DNA from: an uncultured Oscillospiraceae bacterium
GTDB taxonomy: Bacteria > Bacillota > Clostridia > Oscillospirales > Oscillospiraceae
NCBI GenBank assembly: GCA_910584285.1
Contig: CAJTYK010000010.1
Coordinates: 1-52,814, forward strand
Reading direction: 5' to 3'
Length of the DNA: 52,814 bases
The notes under the pieces were generated by a model, which searched no databases, was not told where the DNA came from, and was given only the letters and a program-made list of their open reading frames with translations. Shown here piece after piece: positions 42,104 to 50,246 of the stretch (position 1 is its first letter; each line of letters opens with the position of its first letter). The translations under genes were made by a program, and so were the position numbers.

Positions 42104-42820
42104 CTAAAACGCGTACCTCATGTAGGCCTTTTTCAGCTGAGACGCCAGTTTTCGGGACACAGGCAGCCGTCGCCCGTTAAACAGCAGCAGCTCGCTGCCC
42201 GCCAGCCCGTTGACGAATTCCAGGTTGACAATATAGGCCCGGTGGGGGGAAAAGAACCGCGCATCCCCCTCCAGCCGCTCCAGCAGGGAGGTGAGGGTGG
42301 CCGGGGTTTCCAGCACCATGCCGTTGGACAGAGTGCACACCCGGCTGTGGTCAAAGCTCTCCACCAGCACCAGCTCTCGCAGGCGGATCTTCCGGATGCC
42401 CTCCCTGGTTTTCAGCAGCAGGTGCAGATCGTCCGCCGGGGTGAGGGCCTGCACCGCCGCCAGGATGGTCTTGCAAAAGGCGTCCCGCTCCACCGGCTTG
42501 AGCAGGTAGCCCGCAGCGTTAACGGAAAAGGCGTCCAGGGCGAACTCCCGGGACGAGGTGAGGAACAGGATCTGGGCGGTCTCCCCCCGCTCCCGGATCT
42601 TCCGAGCCAGCTCCAGCCCGGACAGATGGGGCATGAGGATATCCAGCAGATACAGGTCGAATCCGCCTTTTTCCTCCATCCGCTCCAGCAGATCATAGGG
42701 CGACTGAAAGGTCTCCACCGTGGCGGGCACGTCGGGGCGGCTGCGGAAGAACTCGCCGGTGAAGGTCTCCAGCCGCTCCAAATCCCCGGGGTCGTCGTCA
42801 CAAATACACAGCTTCAGCAA
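42104..42820 (-). CDS. LytTR-family response regulator
   Basis: A 238-residue protein. The receiver domain (1-120) has an acidic pocket CDDD (7-10), phospho-acceptor Asp60 in YLLDILMP, Thr/Ser at LFLTSS and Lys in LLKPVE. The LytTR DNA-binding domain (about 135-238) shows VLVESFDHSRVCTL and FFSPHRAYIVNLEFV. I place the start at a TTG (42820), which has an AAGGAGG site eight bases upstream. The ATG at 42859 would add 13 residues encoded within the end of the kinase gene. Its partner kinase is the gene just upstream. Confidence 0.88.
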   Translation of the reverse strand: MLKLCICDDDPGDLERLETFTGEFFRSRPDVPATVETFQSPYDLLERMEEKGGFDLYLLDILMPHLSGLELARKIRERGETAQILFLTSSREFALDAFSVNAAGYLLKPVERDAFCKTILAAVQALTPADDLHLLLKTREGIRKIRLRELVLVESFDHSRVCTLSNGMVLETPATLTSLLERLEGDARFFSPHRAYIVNLEFVNGLAGSELLLFNGRRLPVSRKLASQLKKAYMRYAF

Positions 42821-42833
42821 TGGGATTCCCTCC

Positions 42834-44864
42834 TTAATCCAGGATAGACGGCTGGACAAGAAGGTCCTCCAGCACTTGAGCGGGGATGATAAATTCCGGC
42901 GCGCCCATGCTCCCCGGCGCCACCTCGCACTCGTTAAAGGCGATCACCAGCTGGCTGTCCCCGTTGATGTAAAAATTCTGATCCGGGGCGATGGTCTGGA
43001 ACCACTCGTCCTCCCGCCAAATCCCGCCGGGAGCATAATAGTCCCCCTCCCTCTTAGTCTGCAGGTCGATCATCTGCCGCAGGATCTCCTCGCTGATGAC
43101 CTCCACATAGCCCTCCTTCAACAGATCGGACAGCGACAGCGCCCGATTCTTCCTCTTGTCATAGTTGAGGAACCGATTGAACTGGCCGGAGCTGCCCCGG
43201 TTCACCACCCCGTCGAACCGCACCACCAGCAGGGCCTCGTCGTCCCTCACCACAGTATACCCCACATCCATGTCCGTATAGATGCCGTAGGTTCGGGACA
43301 CGTACTGCAAGAAGGAGTCCCACGCCAACTTTTCCAGCTCCGGGACGTCAGCCGTCCCGGCCTCCCCAGGCTCCTCCCCCTGATTTCCCGACAAGCTGCG
43401 GGCCCCCAGCAGACACACCGCCCTGTCCACCACGGAGGCGGCCTGCCTCCCCCGGGCCGCCCGCACCGCCTCGGACAGGCTGCCGGCCACAAAGCATACC
43501 AGAAACAGCGCCATCAGCGCAGCCGCGGGCCAGACAGCCCTGCGTCTGCGGGCGCTTCTGCGCTCCACCGAGTCGAACAGCACCACGTGGAGGCGAAACT
43601 CCCCTTCGGCCCATTCGCACTGGAGCAGGCCGTTGTATCTACGCACCACCGCCTGGATGTTGCGCAGACCATAGCCGTGGCCCTTCTCCCGGGGCGCGGT
43701 GGGGATACCCTCCCCGTCCAGCTCCACCGGCGTGGGGCAGGAGTTGTCCACGGCGATGGTGAGCCTTCTATTGTCGTTGAGCCGGGCGCTCAGCCGGATC
43801 CGGCGCTCCCCTCCTCCGGGGATGGCCTGGCAGGCGTGGACGGCGTTTTCCAGGGCGTTGGCAAAGATCACGCACAAATCCGCCTCGATAAAGGGGAGCT
43901 GATCCGGAATACGCACGTCCGCCTCCACAGTGCAGCCGCACTCCCTGGCCCGGCCGATCTGGGCAGCCAGCACCGCGTTCACCGCCGCGTTGCCGCACCA
44001 GGTCTCCCCCTCCACAGCGGTGAGCTGGCCTGCCAGCCGGCCGATGTACTGCCGCGCACTGTCCGTCTCCCCCCGCTGGAGCAGGCTATCCAGCGTGCTC
44101 AGGTGGTGGCGCATATCGTGGCGATAAGCCCGGCCCAGCTCCAGCTTTTTCTGAAGGGCCTCGTAGTCCTGGCGCTGTATGGCAAGCTGCTGCGCCGCCG
44201 CCCGCTCGGCCTCCTCCGTCCGGGCGATGGACGCGGACAGCAGGATCAGCCGGCTCACCACCAGCAGCATGGATAGGGTGGCCAGAAAGATCAGTGCCAC
44301 CGTCCCCGGATCCGCCGTAGTGTTCCCAATATGGGAAAGCAGCAGAAACACGATGGACGTGGGAAATAACAGAGGCAGCCAGCCTCCGGAGTATTCCCGC
44401 AGACAGGTCTGGAACGGTCGGCGCAGGAATCCGGCCAGCACCGTCAGAGCCGCCGCTGCGGGCAGCGGCGTGCCCAGCAGCAGCACCGCCTGCCACGGCC
44501 CCTCCTCCAGCCAGCCGGCCGCCACGGCCGTCACCTGATACAGGCAGCGCAGGGTAAGGGCTGTCAGTAGACCCGCCATCCACACCGTACAGGTCTGGAT
44601 GAATCCGTTTTTGGAGAGGATGTGGATATAAACGATGGCGGGAACATAGGCCGTCGCCGCCAGCAGGGAGAGCATCAGGGCATAGCTTCCCCCCAGCAGG
44701 AGCACTCCGGCCTGAACCGCCAGCTCCGCCACCAGGAAGCCCACCCTTGCCGCCCAGGCAATCCGGCTGGAGACGCGATCCTCCATCAGCAGCCCGCACA
44801 CCAGCAGGAACACGAGAAACCGTATTCCCTCCCACACCAGCAGGCTGTAGTCCATCAAGCCCAT
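42834..44864 (-). CDS. Sensor histidine kinase fused to an RsiV-like extracytoplasmic domain
   Basis: A 676-residue protein. Residues about 5-200 hold six hydrophobic segments, then a coiled coil. The phosphorylation site RHDMRHHLSTL has its His at about 250. The N-box NALENAVHACQ is near 340 and the G-box GHGYGLRNI near 395, the GHKL kinase type that partners LytTR regulators. A normal kinase would end near residue 430. Here a basic stretch and a further helix (WPAAALMALFLVCFVAG, about 445-461) lead to an outside domain of about 200 residues. That domain's C-terminus (FYINGDSQLVIAFNECEVAP, then EFIIP) matches the RsiV/DUF3298 pattern. The start at 44864 has a GGGAGGGG site. Its signal is unknown. 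Confidence 0.88.
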   Translation of the reverse strand: MGLMDYSLLVWEGIRFLVFLLVCGLLMEDRVSSRIAWAARVGFLVAELAVQAGVLLLGGSYALMLSLLAATAYVPAIVYIHILSKNGFIQTCTVWMAGLLTALTLRCLYQVTAVAAGWLEEGPWQAVLLLGTPLPAAAALTVLAGFLRRPFQTCLREYSGGWLPLLFPTSIVFLLLSHIGNTTADPGTVALIFLATLSMLLVVSRLILLSASIARTEEAERAAAQQLAIQRQDYEALQKKLELGRAYRHDMRHHLSTLDSLLQRGETDSARQYIGRLAGQLTAVEGETWCGNAAVNAVLAAQIGRARECGCTVEADVRIPDQLPFIEADLCVIFANALENAVHACQAIPGGGERRIRLSARLNDNRRLTIAVDNSCPTPVELDGEGIPTAPREKGHGYGLRNIQAVVRRYNGLLQCEWAEGEFRLHVVLFDSVERRSARRRRAVWPAAALMALFLVCFVAGSLSEAVRAARGRQAASVVDRAVCLLGARSLSGNQGEEPGEAGTADVPELEKLAWDSFLQYVSRTYGIYTDMDVGYTVVRDDEALLVVRFDGVVNRGSSGQFNRFLNYDKRKNRALSLSDLLKEGYVEVISEEILRQMIDLQTKREGDYYAPGGIWREDEWFQTIAPDQNFYINGDSQLVIAFNECEVAPGSMGAPEFIIPAQVLEDLLVQPSILD

Positions 44865-45020
44865 CCAAAGCCCCCCTCCCCCGTTCTCGCCGTGAAAGTG
44901 ATCCTGATTGATCATATTATTATAGCATACCTTGCCTCTGTCTCGCACCCCCCATCCTTCACTTTTCACGCAGGAAATTTGTCGTTTCGCGAAGTCCAGG
45001 GAGAGGATCCGCCTTCCCCC

Positions 45021-45049
45021 TTGCAAACGCCCCTTCGGGCAGGTATAAT
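45021..45049 (+). promoter_or_regulatory. Promoter of ktrB-ktrA
   Basis: TTGCAA (45021-45026) and TATAAT (45044-45049) with a 17-bp spacer that contains a small GCCC-TTC-GGGC hairpin. The -10 is 37 bp upstream of the GTG start. Confidence 0.78.
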
Positions 45050-45086
45050 ATAAGGTAAACCTTCCAGGAAAAGGGGGCCGCTGCCC

Positions 45087-46424
45087 GTGAAGAAGAAACC
45101 CGTCAAGCTCACCCCCGGCCGTATGCTGGCTGTGGGCTTTCTGGGCATCATCCTGGCAGGGGCGCTGCTGCTGTCCCTGCCCTTCGCCAACCGGACGGGC
45201 CGCCCCCTCCCCTTTCTGGACTGCCTGTTCACCTCCACCTCCGCCACCTGCGTCACCGGCCTTGTGGCGGCGGACACCTGGACGCAGTTCAACGGCCTGG
45301 GCCAGCTCATCCTGCTGCTGCTTATCCAGGTAGGGGGTCTGGGCTATATGACCATGGTGCTGATGGCCTCCATGCTGCTGGGCCGGAAGATCAGCCTGCG
45401 CCAGCGGGATCTCATGCTGGAGAGCGTCAGCGCCGAGCGGCTCAGCGACGTGTATATCCTCCTGCGCTATATCCTATGCGGCACCGCCGCCATCGAATGC
45501 GCCGGAGCGGCCCTGCTGGCCGTCCGCTTCGTGCCCGAGCTGGGCCTGGGCCGGGGGCTGTGGTTCGCGGTGTTCCACAGCGTATCCGCCTTCTGCAACG
45601 CGGGCTTCGACCTGATGGGCTTCCGGGAGCCCTACAGCTCCCTCACCTACTACGCGGACGACCCCCTGGTGAACCTCACCGTGTGCGCCCTGGTGCTGCT
45701 GGGCGGGCTGGGCTTCCTGGTGTGGCGGGAGGTGTGGGAGAAGGGCCTGCGCCTGCGCCGGTATTCCCTCCACGCCAAGATCATGCTGTCCGCCACTCTG
45801 ATGCTCACCCTGGGGGGCGCGATGCTGTTCTGGCTGGCGGAGCGGGACAACCTGCTGGCCGGCATGGCCCCTGGGGAGCAGGTTCTGGCCTCCCTGTTCC
45901 AGGCGGTGTCCCCCCGGACGGCGGGGTTCAACACCGTGGATCTGGCCTCCCTCACCAGCGCGGGGGGGCTGCTCACCATCGTGCTCATGTTCATCGGGGC
46001 GGGCCCCGGCTCCACCGGCGGCGGCGTGAAGGTCACCACCGTGGCCGTCTGCCTGCTCACGCTGTGGGCCTATATCCGAGGCAGGCGGGAGGTGGGGGCC
46101 TTCAGCCGCCGGCTGGATGAGGGCCAGATCCACCGCTCGGCGGCGGGGGTCACCCTCTACCTGACCCTGGCCATGGCGGGGGGCTTCGCCCTGCTGGCCA
46201 CCCAGCCCTTCCCCCTCCAGGACGCCCTGTTCGAGGTGTTCTCCGCCATGAGCACCGTGGGGCTGTCCACCGGCATCACCCGGGCCCTGTCCCCCCTCAA
46301 CCGGGTGCTGATCCTGGTGATGATGTACTGCGGACGGATCGGCAGCCTCACCATGATGATGGCCCTGGCGGAGCGGCTGCCCCCCCGGGTCAAGGATCCG
46401 GTGGAGCGCATCACCATAGGATAA
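45087..46424 (+). CDS. ktrB: Potassium uptake membrane subunit KtrB (TrkH family)
   Basis: A 445-residue membrane protein of the Trk/Ktr/HKT superfamily with four repeated membrane-pore-membrane units. Pore-loop segments with filter glycines are recognisable at TSTSATCVTGL, HSVSAFCNAGFDL, QAVSPRTAGFNTV and SAMSTVGLSTGIT. The GAGPGSTGGGVKVTT segment after the third pore is also typical. GTG start with an AAGGGGG site. The partner KtrA gene follows 38 bp downstream. Confidence 0.92.
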   Translation: MKKKPVKLTPGRMLAVGFLGIILAGALLLSLPFANRTGRPLPFLDCLFTSTSATCVTGLVAADTWTQFNGLGQLILLLLIQVGGLGYMTMVLMASMLLGRKISLRQRDLMLESVSAERLSDVYILLRYILCGTAAIECAGAALLAVRFVPELGLGRGLWFAVFHSVSAFCNAGFDLMGFREPYSSLTYYADDPLVNLTVCALVLLGGLGFLVWREVWEKGLRLRRYSLHAKIMLSATLMLTLGGAMLFWLAERDNLLAGMAPGEQVLASLFQAVSPRTAGFNTVDLASLTSAGGLLTIVLMFIGAGPGSTGGGVKVTTVAVCLLTLWAYIRGRREVGAFSRRLDEGQIHRSAAGVTLYLTLAMAGGFALLATQPFPLQDALFEVFSAMSTVGLSTGITRALSPLNRVLILVMMYCGRIGSLTMMMALAERLPPRVKDPVERITIG

Positions 46425-46462
46425 CGGCGCAAGCCAAATTATAGTTGAAAGGTGTGATCAGA

Positions 46463-47119
46463 ATGGCCGCCACATTCCTGGTGATCGGCCTGGGCCGCTT
46501 TGGCACCAACCTGGCTCTGCGGCTTATGGATCAGGGCAACGAGGTGATGGTGCTGGACAGCGATGAGGAGGTCATCAGCCACATCGCCCCCCACGTCACC
46601 CAGGCCAAGGTGGGTGACTGCATGGACGAGGAGGTGCTGGCCTCTTTAGGGGTGGACGGCTTCGACTTCTGCTTCGTGTGCATCAGTGAAAACTTCCAGT
46701 CCTCCCTGGAGATCACCTCCCTGCTCAAGGAGCTGGGGGCCCCCATGGTGGTGGCCAAGGCCGACCGGGATCTCCACGCCCGGCTGCTGCTGAAGATCGG
46801 CGCGGACGAGGTGGTGTTCCCCGAGCGGGACATGGCCCAGCGCACCGCCATGCGCTTCAGCGTGAACGGGGCGCTGGAGTATGTGGAGCTGGCTCCCGGG
46901 TATGCTATTTTTGAGCTGGACGTGCCCGATCACTGGGCGGGGCTCACCCTCATCGATCTGGACATCCGCCGGAAGTGGAACGTGAACGTCATCGGCCGCA
47001 AGGAGGAGGGGGCCATCCTGCCCATCGCCCCTGATTTCGTCTTTGCCGCCGACACCCACATCATGGCGGCGGGCCGGCCCGACGATATCGCAAAGATGGT
47101 AAACTGGCGGGGCCGCTGA
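46463..47119 (+). CDS. ktrA: Potassium uptake regulatory subunit KtrA (RCK/TrkA family)
   Basis: A 218-residue cytoplasmic protein. The N-terminal RCK domain has a Rossmann nucleotide motif GLGRFG (9-14) and an acidic residue ending the second strand (VLDSDEE). An RCK-C domain (about 135-218) follows. KtrA rings bind ATP/ADP and c-di-AMP in known systems and gate KtrB. The ATG at 46463 is chosen over a TTG at 46445 because the AAGGTG site is properly spaced and the protein then starts at the first beta strand. Confidence 0.92.
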   Translation: MAATFLVIGLGRFGTNLALRLMDQGNEVMVLDSDEEVISHIAPHVTQAKVGDCMDEEVLASLGVDGFDFCFVCISENFQSSLEITSLLKELGAPMVVAKADRDLHARLLLKIGADEVVFPERDMAQRTAMRFSVNGALEYVELAPGYAIFELDVPDHWAGLTLIDLDIRRKWNVNVIGRKEEGAILPIAPDFVFAADTHIMAAGRPDDIAKMVNWRGR

Positions 47120-47152
47120 GTCCCCAAGCCCGGTACAAAGGAGAGGATGCCC

Positions 47153-48145
47153 ATGGACGGACAGGCCCCCACCGGGCTGGACTACCGGCCCCTGATCCCC
47201 CGCCGCCCGGTGGCGGTGGATCGGCTCTATTCCGTGCACTACTTCGAGTACACCGGCAGCTATGCCTACCCCGGCGAACGCCACGACTTCTGGGAGCTTT
47301 TATACGTGGACAAGGGCTCCCTGCTGGTCACCGCAGGGGAGCGGCAACTGCGCCTGGAGCGGGGGCAGGCAGTGTTCCACGCCCCAGAGGAGTTCCACGC
47401 CTTCTCCGCCGCCGGGGTGGCCCCCGATCTGGTGGTGGCGGGCTTTGGCTGCGACAGCCCCGCCATGGACTTTTTCCGGGATCGCACCATCGCCATCCGG
47501 GGGGAGGAACGCTCCCTGCTGGGCCGGCTGGTGGCGGAGAGCGCCGCCGCCTTCTCTACCCCTCTGAACGCCTCCAGCGTCACCCAGCTTCAGCGCCGTG
47601 GAGCGGCCCCCTTCGGGGGGGAGCAGCTGCTGTGCGCCGCTCTGGAGGAGCTGCTGATCCGGCTCATACGCCGGGAGGGCTCCCCCCAGCCCGGCCCGGA
47701 CGGGCGGCCGGAGGGGGGCGGCGTGGTGGCCCAGGTGATGGACTACCTGGAGCGGCGGGTGGATCAGCCCCTCACCCTGGAGCAGATCTGCCGGGACAAC
47801 CTGGTGGGCCGCAGCCAGCTGCAAAAGCTGTTCCACGCCCACACCGGCGGCGGGGTGATGGCCTGGTTCGGCGATCTCAAGATCCAGTCCGCCAAGCGGC
47901 TGATCCGGGAGGGGCGGCTCAACTTCACCCAGATCGCCGGGTTGCTGGGCTTCCAGTCGGTGCACTATTTTTCCCGCCGCTTCCGGCAGGCCACGGGGAT
48001 GTCCCCCAGCGAGTATGAGCGCAGCGTAAAGATGCTGTCCGAGGGCGGGCCATCGTCGGACGATTGTGCAAATAATGTACACGATAGCATATTCCCTTTC
48101 CGCCCCGACCCTCTTACAATAGAGGCAGCTTCCAAAGAGTCCTGA
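47153..48145 (+). CDS. AraC-family regulator with cupin sensor domain
   Basis: A 330-residue protein. The N-terminal cupin (HDFWELLYVDKGSLLV and FHAPEEFHAFSA, about 42-88) is followed by a helical linker. Two helix-turn-helix motifs lie at about 205-290 (LTLEQICRDNLVGRSQLQKL and NFTQIAGLLGFQSVHYFSRR, then ATGMSPSEYE). The start at 47153 is preferred to 47147 because it is nine rather than three bases from the AAAGGAG site. It precedes galE and may control the sugar genes behind it. A sugar effector is likely from the family. Confidence 0.87.
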   Translation: MDGQAPTGLDYRPLIPRRPVAVDRLYSVHYFEYTGSYAYPGERHDFWELLYVDKGSLLVTAGERQLRLERGQAVFHAPEEFHAFSAAGVAPDLVVAGFGCDSPAMDFFRDRTIAIRGEERSLLGRLVAESAAAFSTPLNASSVTQLQRRGAAPFGGEQLLCAALEELLIRLIRREGSPQPGPDGRPEGGGVVAQVMDYLERRVDQPLTLEQICRDNLVGRSQLQKLFHAHTGGGVMAWFGDLKIQSAKRLIREGRLNFTQIAGLLGFQSVHYFSRRFRQATGMSPSEYERSVKMLSEGGPSSDDCANNVHDSIFPFRPDPLTIEAASKES

Positions 48146-48181
48146 TTCCAAATTGTTGATAGATTGAAAGGAGCCTTTACT

Positions 48182-49201
48182 ATGTCTATTCTGGTCGCCG
48201 GCGGGGCCGGCTATATCGGCAGCCATACCTGCGTGGAGCTGATCGACGCGGGCTACGACATCGTGGTGGCAGACAACCTCTACAACTCCTGCGAGGAGGC
48301 CCTGAAGCGGGTGGAAAAAATCACCGGCAAGCAGATCCCCTTCGTCAAGACTGAGCTGTGCCACGAGGATGAGGTGGAGGCCCTGTTTGCCCAATATCCC
48401 GACATCGACTCCGTGATCCACTTCGCCGGCCTGAAGGCGGTGGGGGAGAGCGTGGCCAAGCCCCTGGAGTACTACTCCAACAACCTGATCAGCACCCTGT
48501 ACCTCCTCCAGGCCATGCGCCGCCATGGGGTGAAGAACTTCGTGTTCTCCTCCTCCGCCACGGTGTACGGCGACCCCGCCACCGTCCCCATCCAGGAGGA
48601 CTTCCCCACCGGCGGCACCACCAATCCCTACGGCACCTCCAAGCTGTTCCAGGAGAAGATCCTCATGGACATCTGCGCCGCTGACCCCGAGCTGAACGTG
48701 GCCCTGCTGCGGTACTTCAACCCCATCGGCGCCCACGAGAGCGGCCTCATCGGCGAGGACCCCAACGGCATCCCCAACAACCTGGTGCCCTATATCGCCA
48801 AGGTGGCGGTGGGCCAGCTGGAGAAGGTCCACGTCTACGGCAACGACTACAACACCCCCGACGGCACCGGCGTGCGGGACTATATCCACGTGGTGGATCT
48901 GGCCAAGGGTCATGTGGCGGCGCTGAAGAAGCTGGCCACCAACTGCGGCCTGTTCGTGTGCAACCTGGGCACCGGCAACGGCTACTCCGTGCTGGACGTG
49001 CTCCACGCCTACGAAAAGGCCTGCGGCCATGAGCTGCCCTACGCCATCGAGGCCCGCCGCCCCGGCGACATCGCCGCCTGCTACGCCGACCCCGCCAAGG
49101 CCCGGGATGAACTGGGCTGGACGGCCCAGCTGGGCATCGAGGAGATGTGCGCCTCCTCCTGGAAGTGGCAGTCCATGAACCCCAACGGGTACAAGGGGTA
49201 A
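48182..49201 (+). CDS. galE: UDP-glucose 4-epimerase GalE
   Basis: A 339-residue short-chain dehydrogenase-type epimerase. The NAD motif GGAGYIGSHT is at 7-16, the catalytic Ser in SSSATVYG near 125 and the YxxxK pair in NPYGTSKLFQ near 150. The substrate region is YFNPIGAHESG. It interconverts UDP-glucose and UDP-galactose and, in several gut bacteria, also the N-acetyl forms. In this cluster it would recycle the UDP-sugar of the nucleotidyltransferase step. The ribosome site is GAAAGGAG. Confidence 0.92.
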   Translation: MSILVAGGAGYIGSHTCVELIDAGYDIVVADNLYNSCEEALKRVEKITGKQIPFVKTELCHEDEVEALFAQYPDIDSVIHFAGLKAVGESVAKPLEYYSNNLISTLYLLQAMRRHGVKNFVFSSSATVYGDPATVPIQEDFPTGGTTNPYGTSKLFQEKILMDICAADPELNVALLRYFNPIGAHESGLIGEDPNGIPNNLVPYIAKVAVGQLEKVHVYGNDYNTPDGTGVRDYIHVVDLAKGHVAALKKLATNCGLFVCNLGTGNGYSVLDVLHAYEKACGHELPYAIEARRPGDIAACYADPAKARDELGWTAQLGIEEMCASSWKWQSMNPNGYKG

Positions 49202-49205
49202 TCCC

Positions 49206-49289
49206 GTAGGGGCCGATGTCCCCATCGGCCCTCGCACAGGATTATGACATGCGGATATATCCCAGGCCGGTGAGGACACCGGCCCCTAC
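49206..49289. repeat. REP-like nested inverted repeat, 84 bp
   Basis: Outer arms GTAGGGGCCG (49206-49215) and CGGCCCCTAC (49280-49289) are exact complements. Inside each arm sits an 8-bp perfect hairpin with a 4-nt loop (49211-49218/49223-49230 and 49265-49272/49277-49284). It lies between galE and the nucleotidyltransferase gene. This is the form of a short interspersed palindromic element or MITE. Confidence 0.7.
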
Positions 49290-49316
49290 ATACAGATTTG
49301 AGGAGGACGGCAGACA

Positions 49317-50240
49317 GTGAAAAAGCCTGTTTTAGTGATCATGGCCGCCGGCATGGGCAGCCGGTACGGCGGCCTCAAGCAGCTGGATCCCGTGGGCAAC
49401 CACGGCCAGCTCATCATCGACTACTCCATCTACGACGCCCATCGGGCCGGGTTTGACACCGTGATTTTCGTCATCAAGGAGGAGAACGAGGCCGATTTCC
49501 GCGCCTGCATCGGCGACCGGGTGGCCAAGGTGATGGACGTGAAGTACGCCTTCCAGCGCAAGGACGACCTGCCCGCCGGCTACGCCGTCCCCCCGGAGCG
49601 CACCAAGCCCTGGGGCACCGCCCAGGCCGCTCTGTCCGCCCGGGATCTGGTGGACGGTCCCTTCGCCGTCATCAACGCCGACGACTACTACGGCCCCGAG
49701 GCCTACAAGCTCATCTACGACTACCTGTGTGCCCACCCCGACGGGGATGTCTACGAATATGTGATGGTGGGCTACCTGCTGAAGAACACCGTCACCGAGC
49801 ACGGCTCTGTGGCCCGGGGTGTGTGCACCGTGGACGGGGAGCACATCCTCCGGGACATCCAGGAGCGCACCGCCATCGAGAAGGACGGGGCCGATGCCCG
49901 CTTCACCGAGGACGGCGGCCAGACCTGGACGCCCCTGCCCGGAGACACCACCGTGTCCATGAATATGTGGGGCTTCACCCGCAGCTTCCTGGACGAGGCC
50001 CTGGCCCGGTTCCCCGCCTTCCTGGACAAGGCGCTGGTGGAAAACCCCGCCAAGGCGGAATACTTCCTGCCCATGGTGGTGGAGCAGCTGATCCAGGAGC
50101 ACAAGGCCCAGGTGCGGGTGCTGGTCAGCGAGGACAAGTGGTACGGCGTCACCTACCGGGAGGACAAGCCCACCGTGGTGGCCGCCATCGCGGAAAAGAC
50201 AAAGGCGGGGCTCTACCCCGACCAGTTGTGGGAGGCGTAA
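49317..50240 (+). CDS. Sugar-phosphate nucleotidyltransferase
   Basis: A 307-residue protein of the nucleotidyltransferase fold. The nucleotide-binding motif AAGMGSRYGGLKQLDPVG is at 10-27, the metal-binding Asp pair in FAVINADDYYG near 120-130 and the sugar-binding YRE...TVV region is near the C-terminus. It uses a GTG start with a GAGGAGG site. Its position between galE and an N-acetylhexosamine kinase-like gene suggests that it turns HexNAc-1-phosphate into a UDP-sugar. The base and sugar are inferred. In the known bifidobacterial pathway this step is done by an unrelated galT-type enzyme. Confidence 0.83.
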   Translation: MKKPVLVIMAAGMGSRYGGLKQLDPVGNHGQLIIDYSIYDAHRAGFDTVIFVIKEENEADFRACIGDRVAKVMDVKYAFQRKDDLPAGYAVPPERTKPWGTAQAALSARDLVDGPFAVINADDYYGPEAYKLIYDYLCAHPDGDVYEYVMVGYLLKNTVTEHGSVARGVCTVDGEHILRDIQERTAIEKDGADARFTEDGGQTWTPLPGDTTVSMNMWGFTRSFLDEALARFPAFLDKALVENPAKAEYFLPMVVEQLIQEHKAQVRVLVSEDKWYGVTYREDKPTVVAAIAEKTKAGLYPDQLWEA

Positions 50241-50246
50241 GACGAC

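Noticed and set aside
47300..49279. 659-codon minus-strand frame over the AraC gene and galE
   Set aside because: GalE motifs (GGAGYIGS, YxxxK) are in the plus frame. The minus frame crosses gene borders without any signal.
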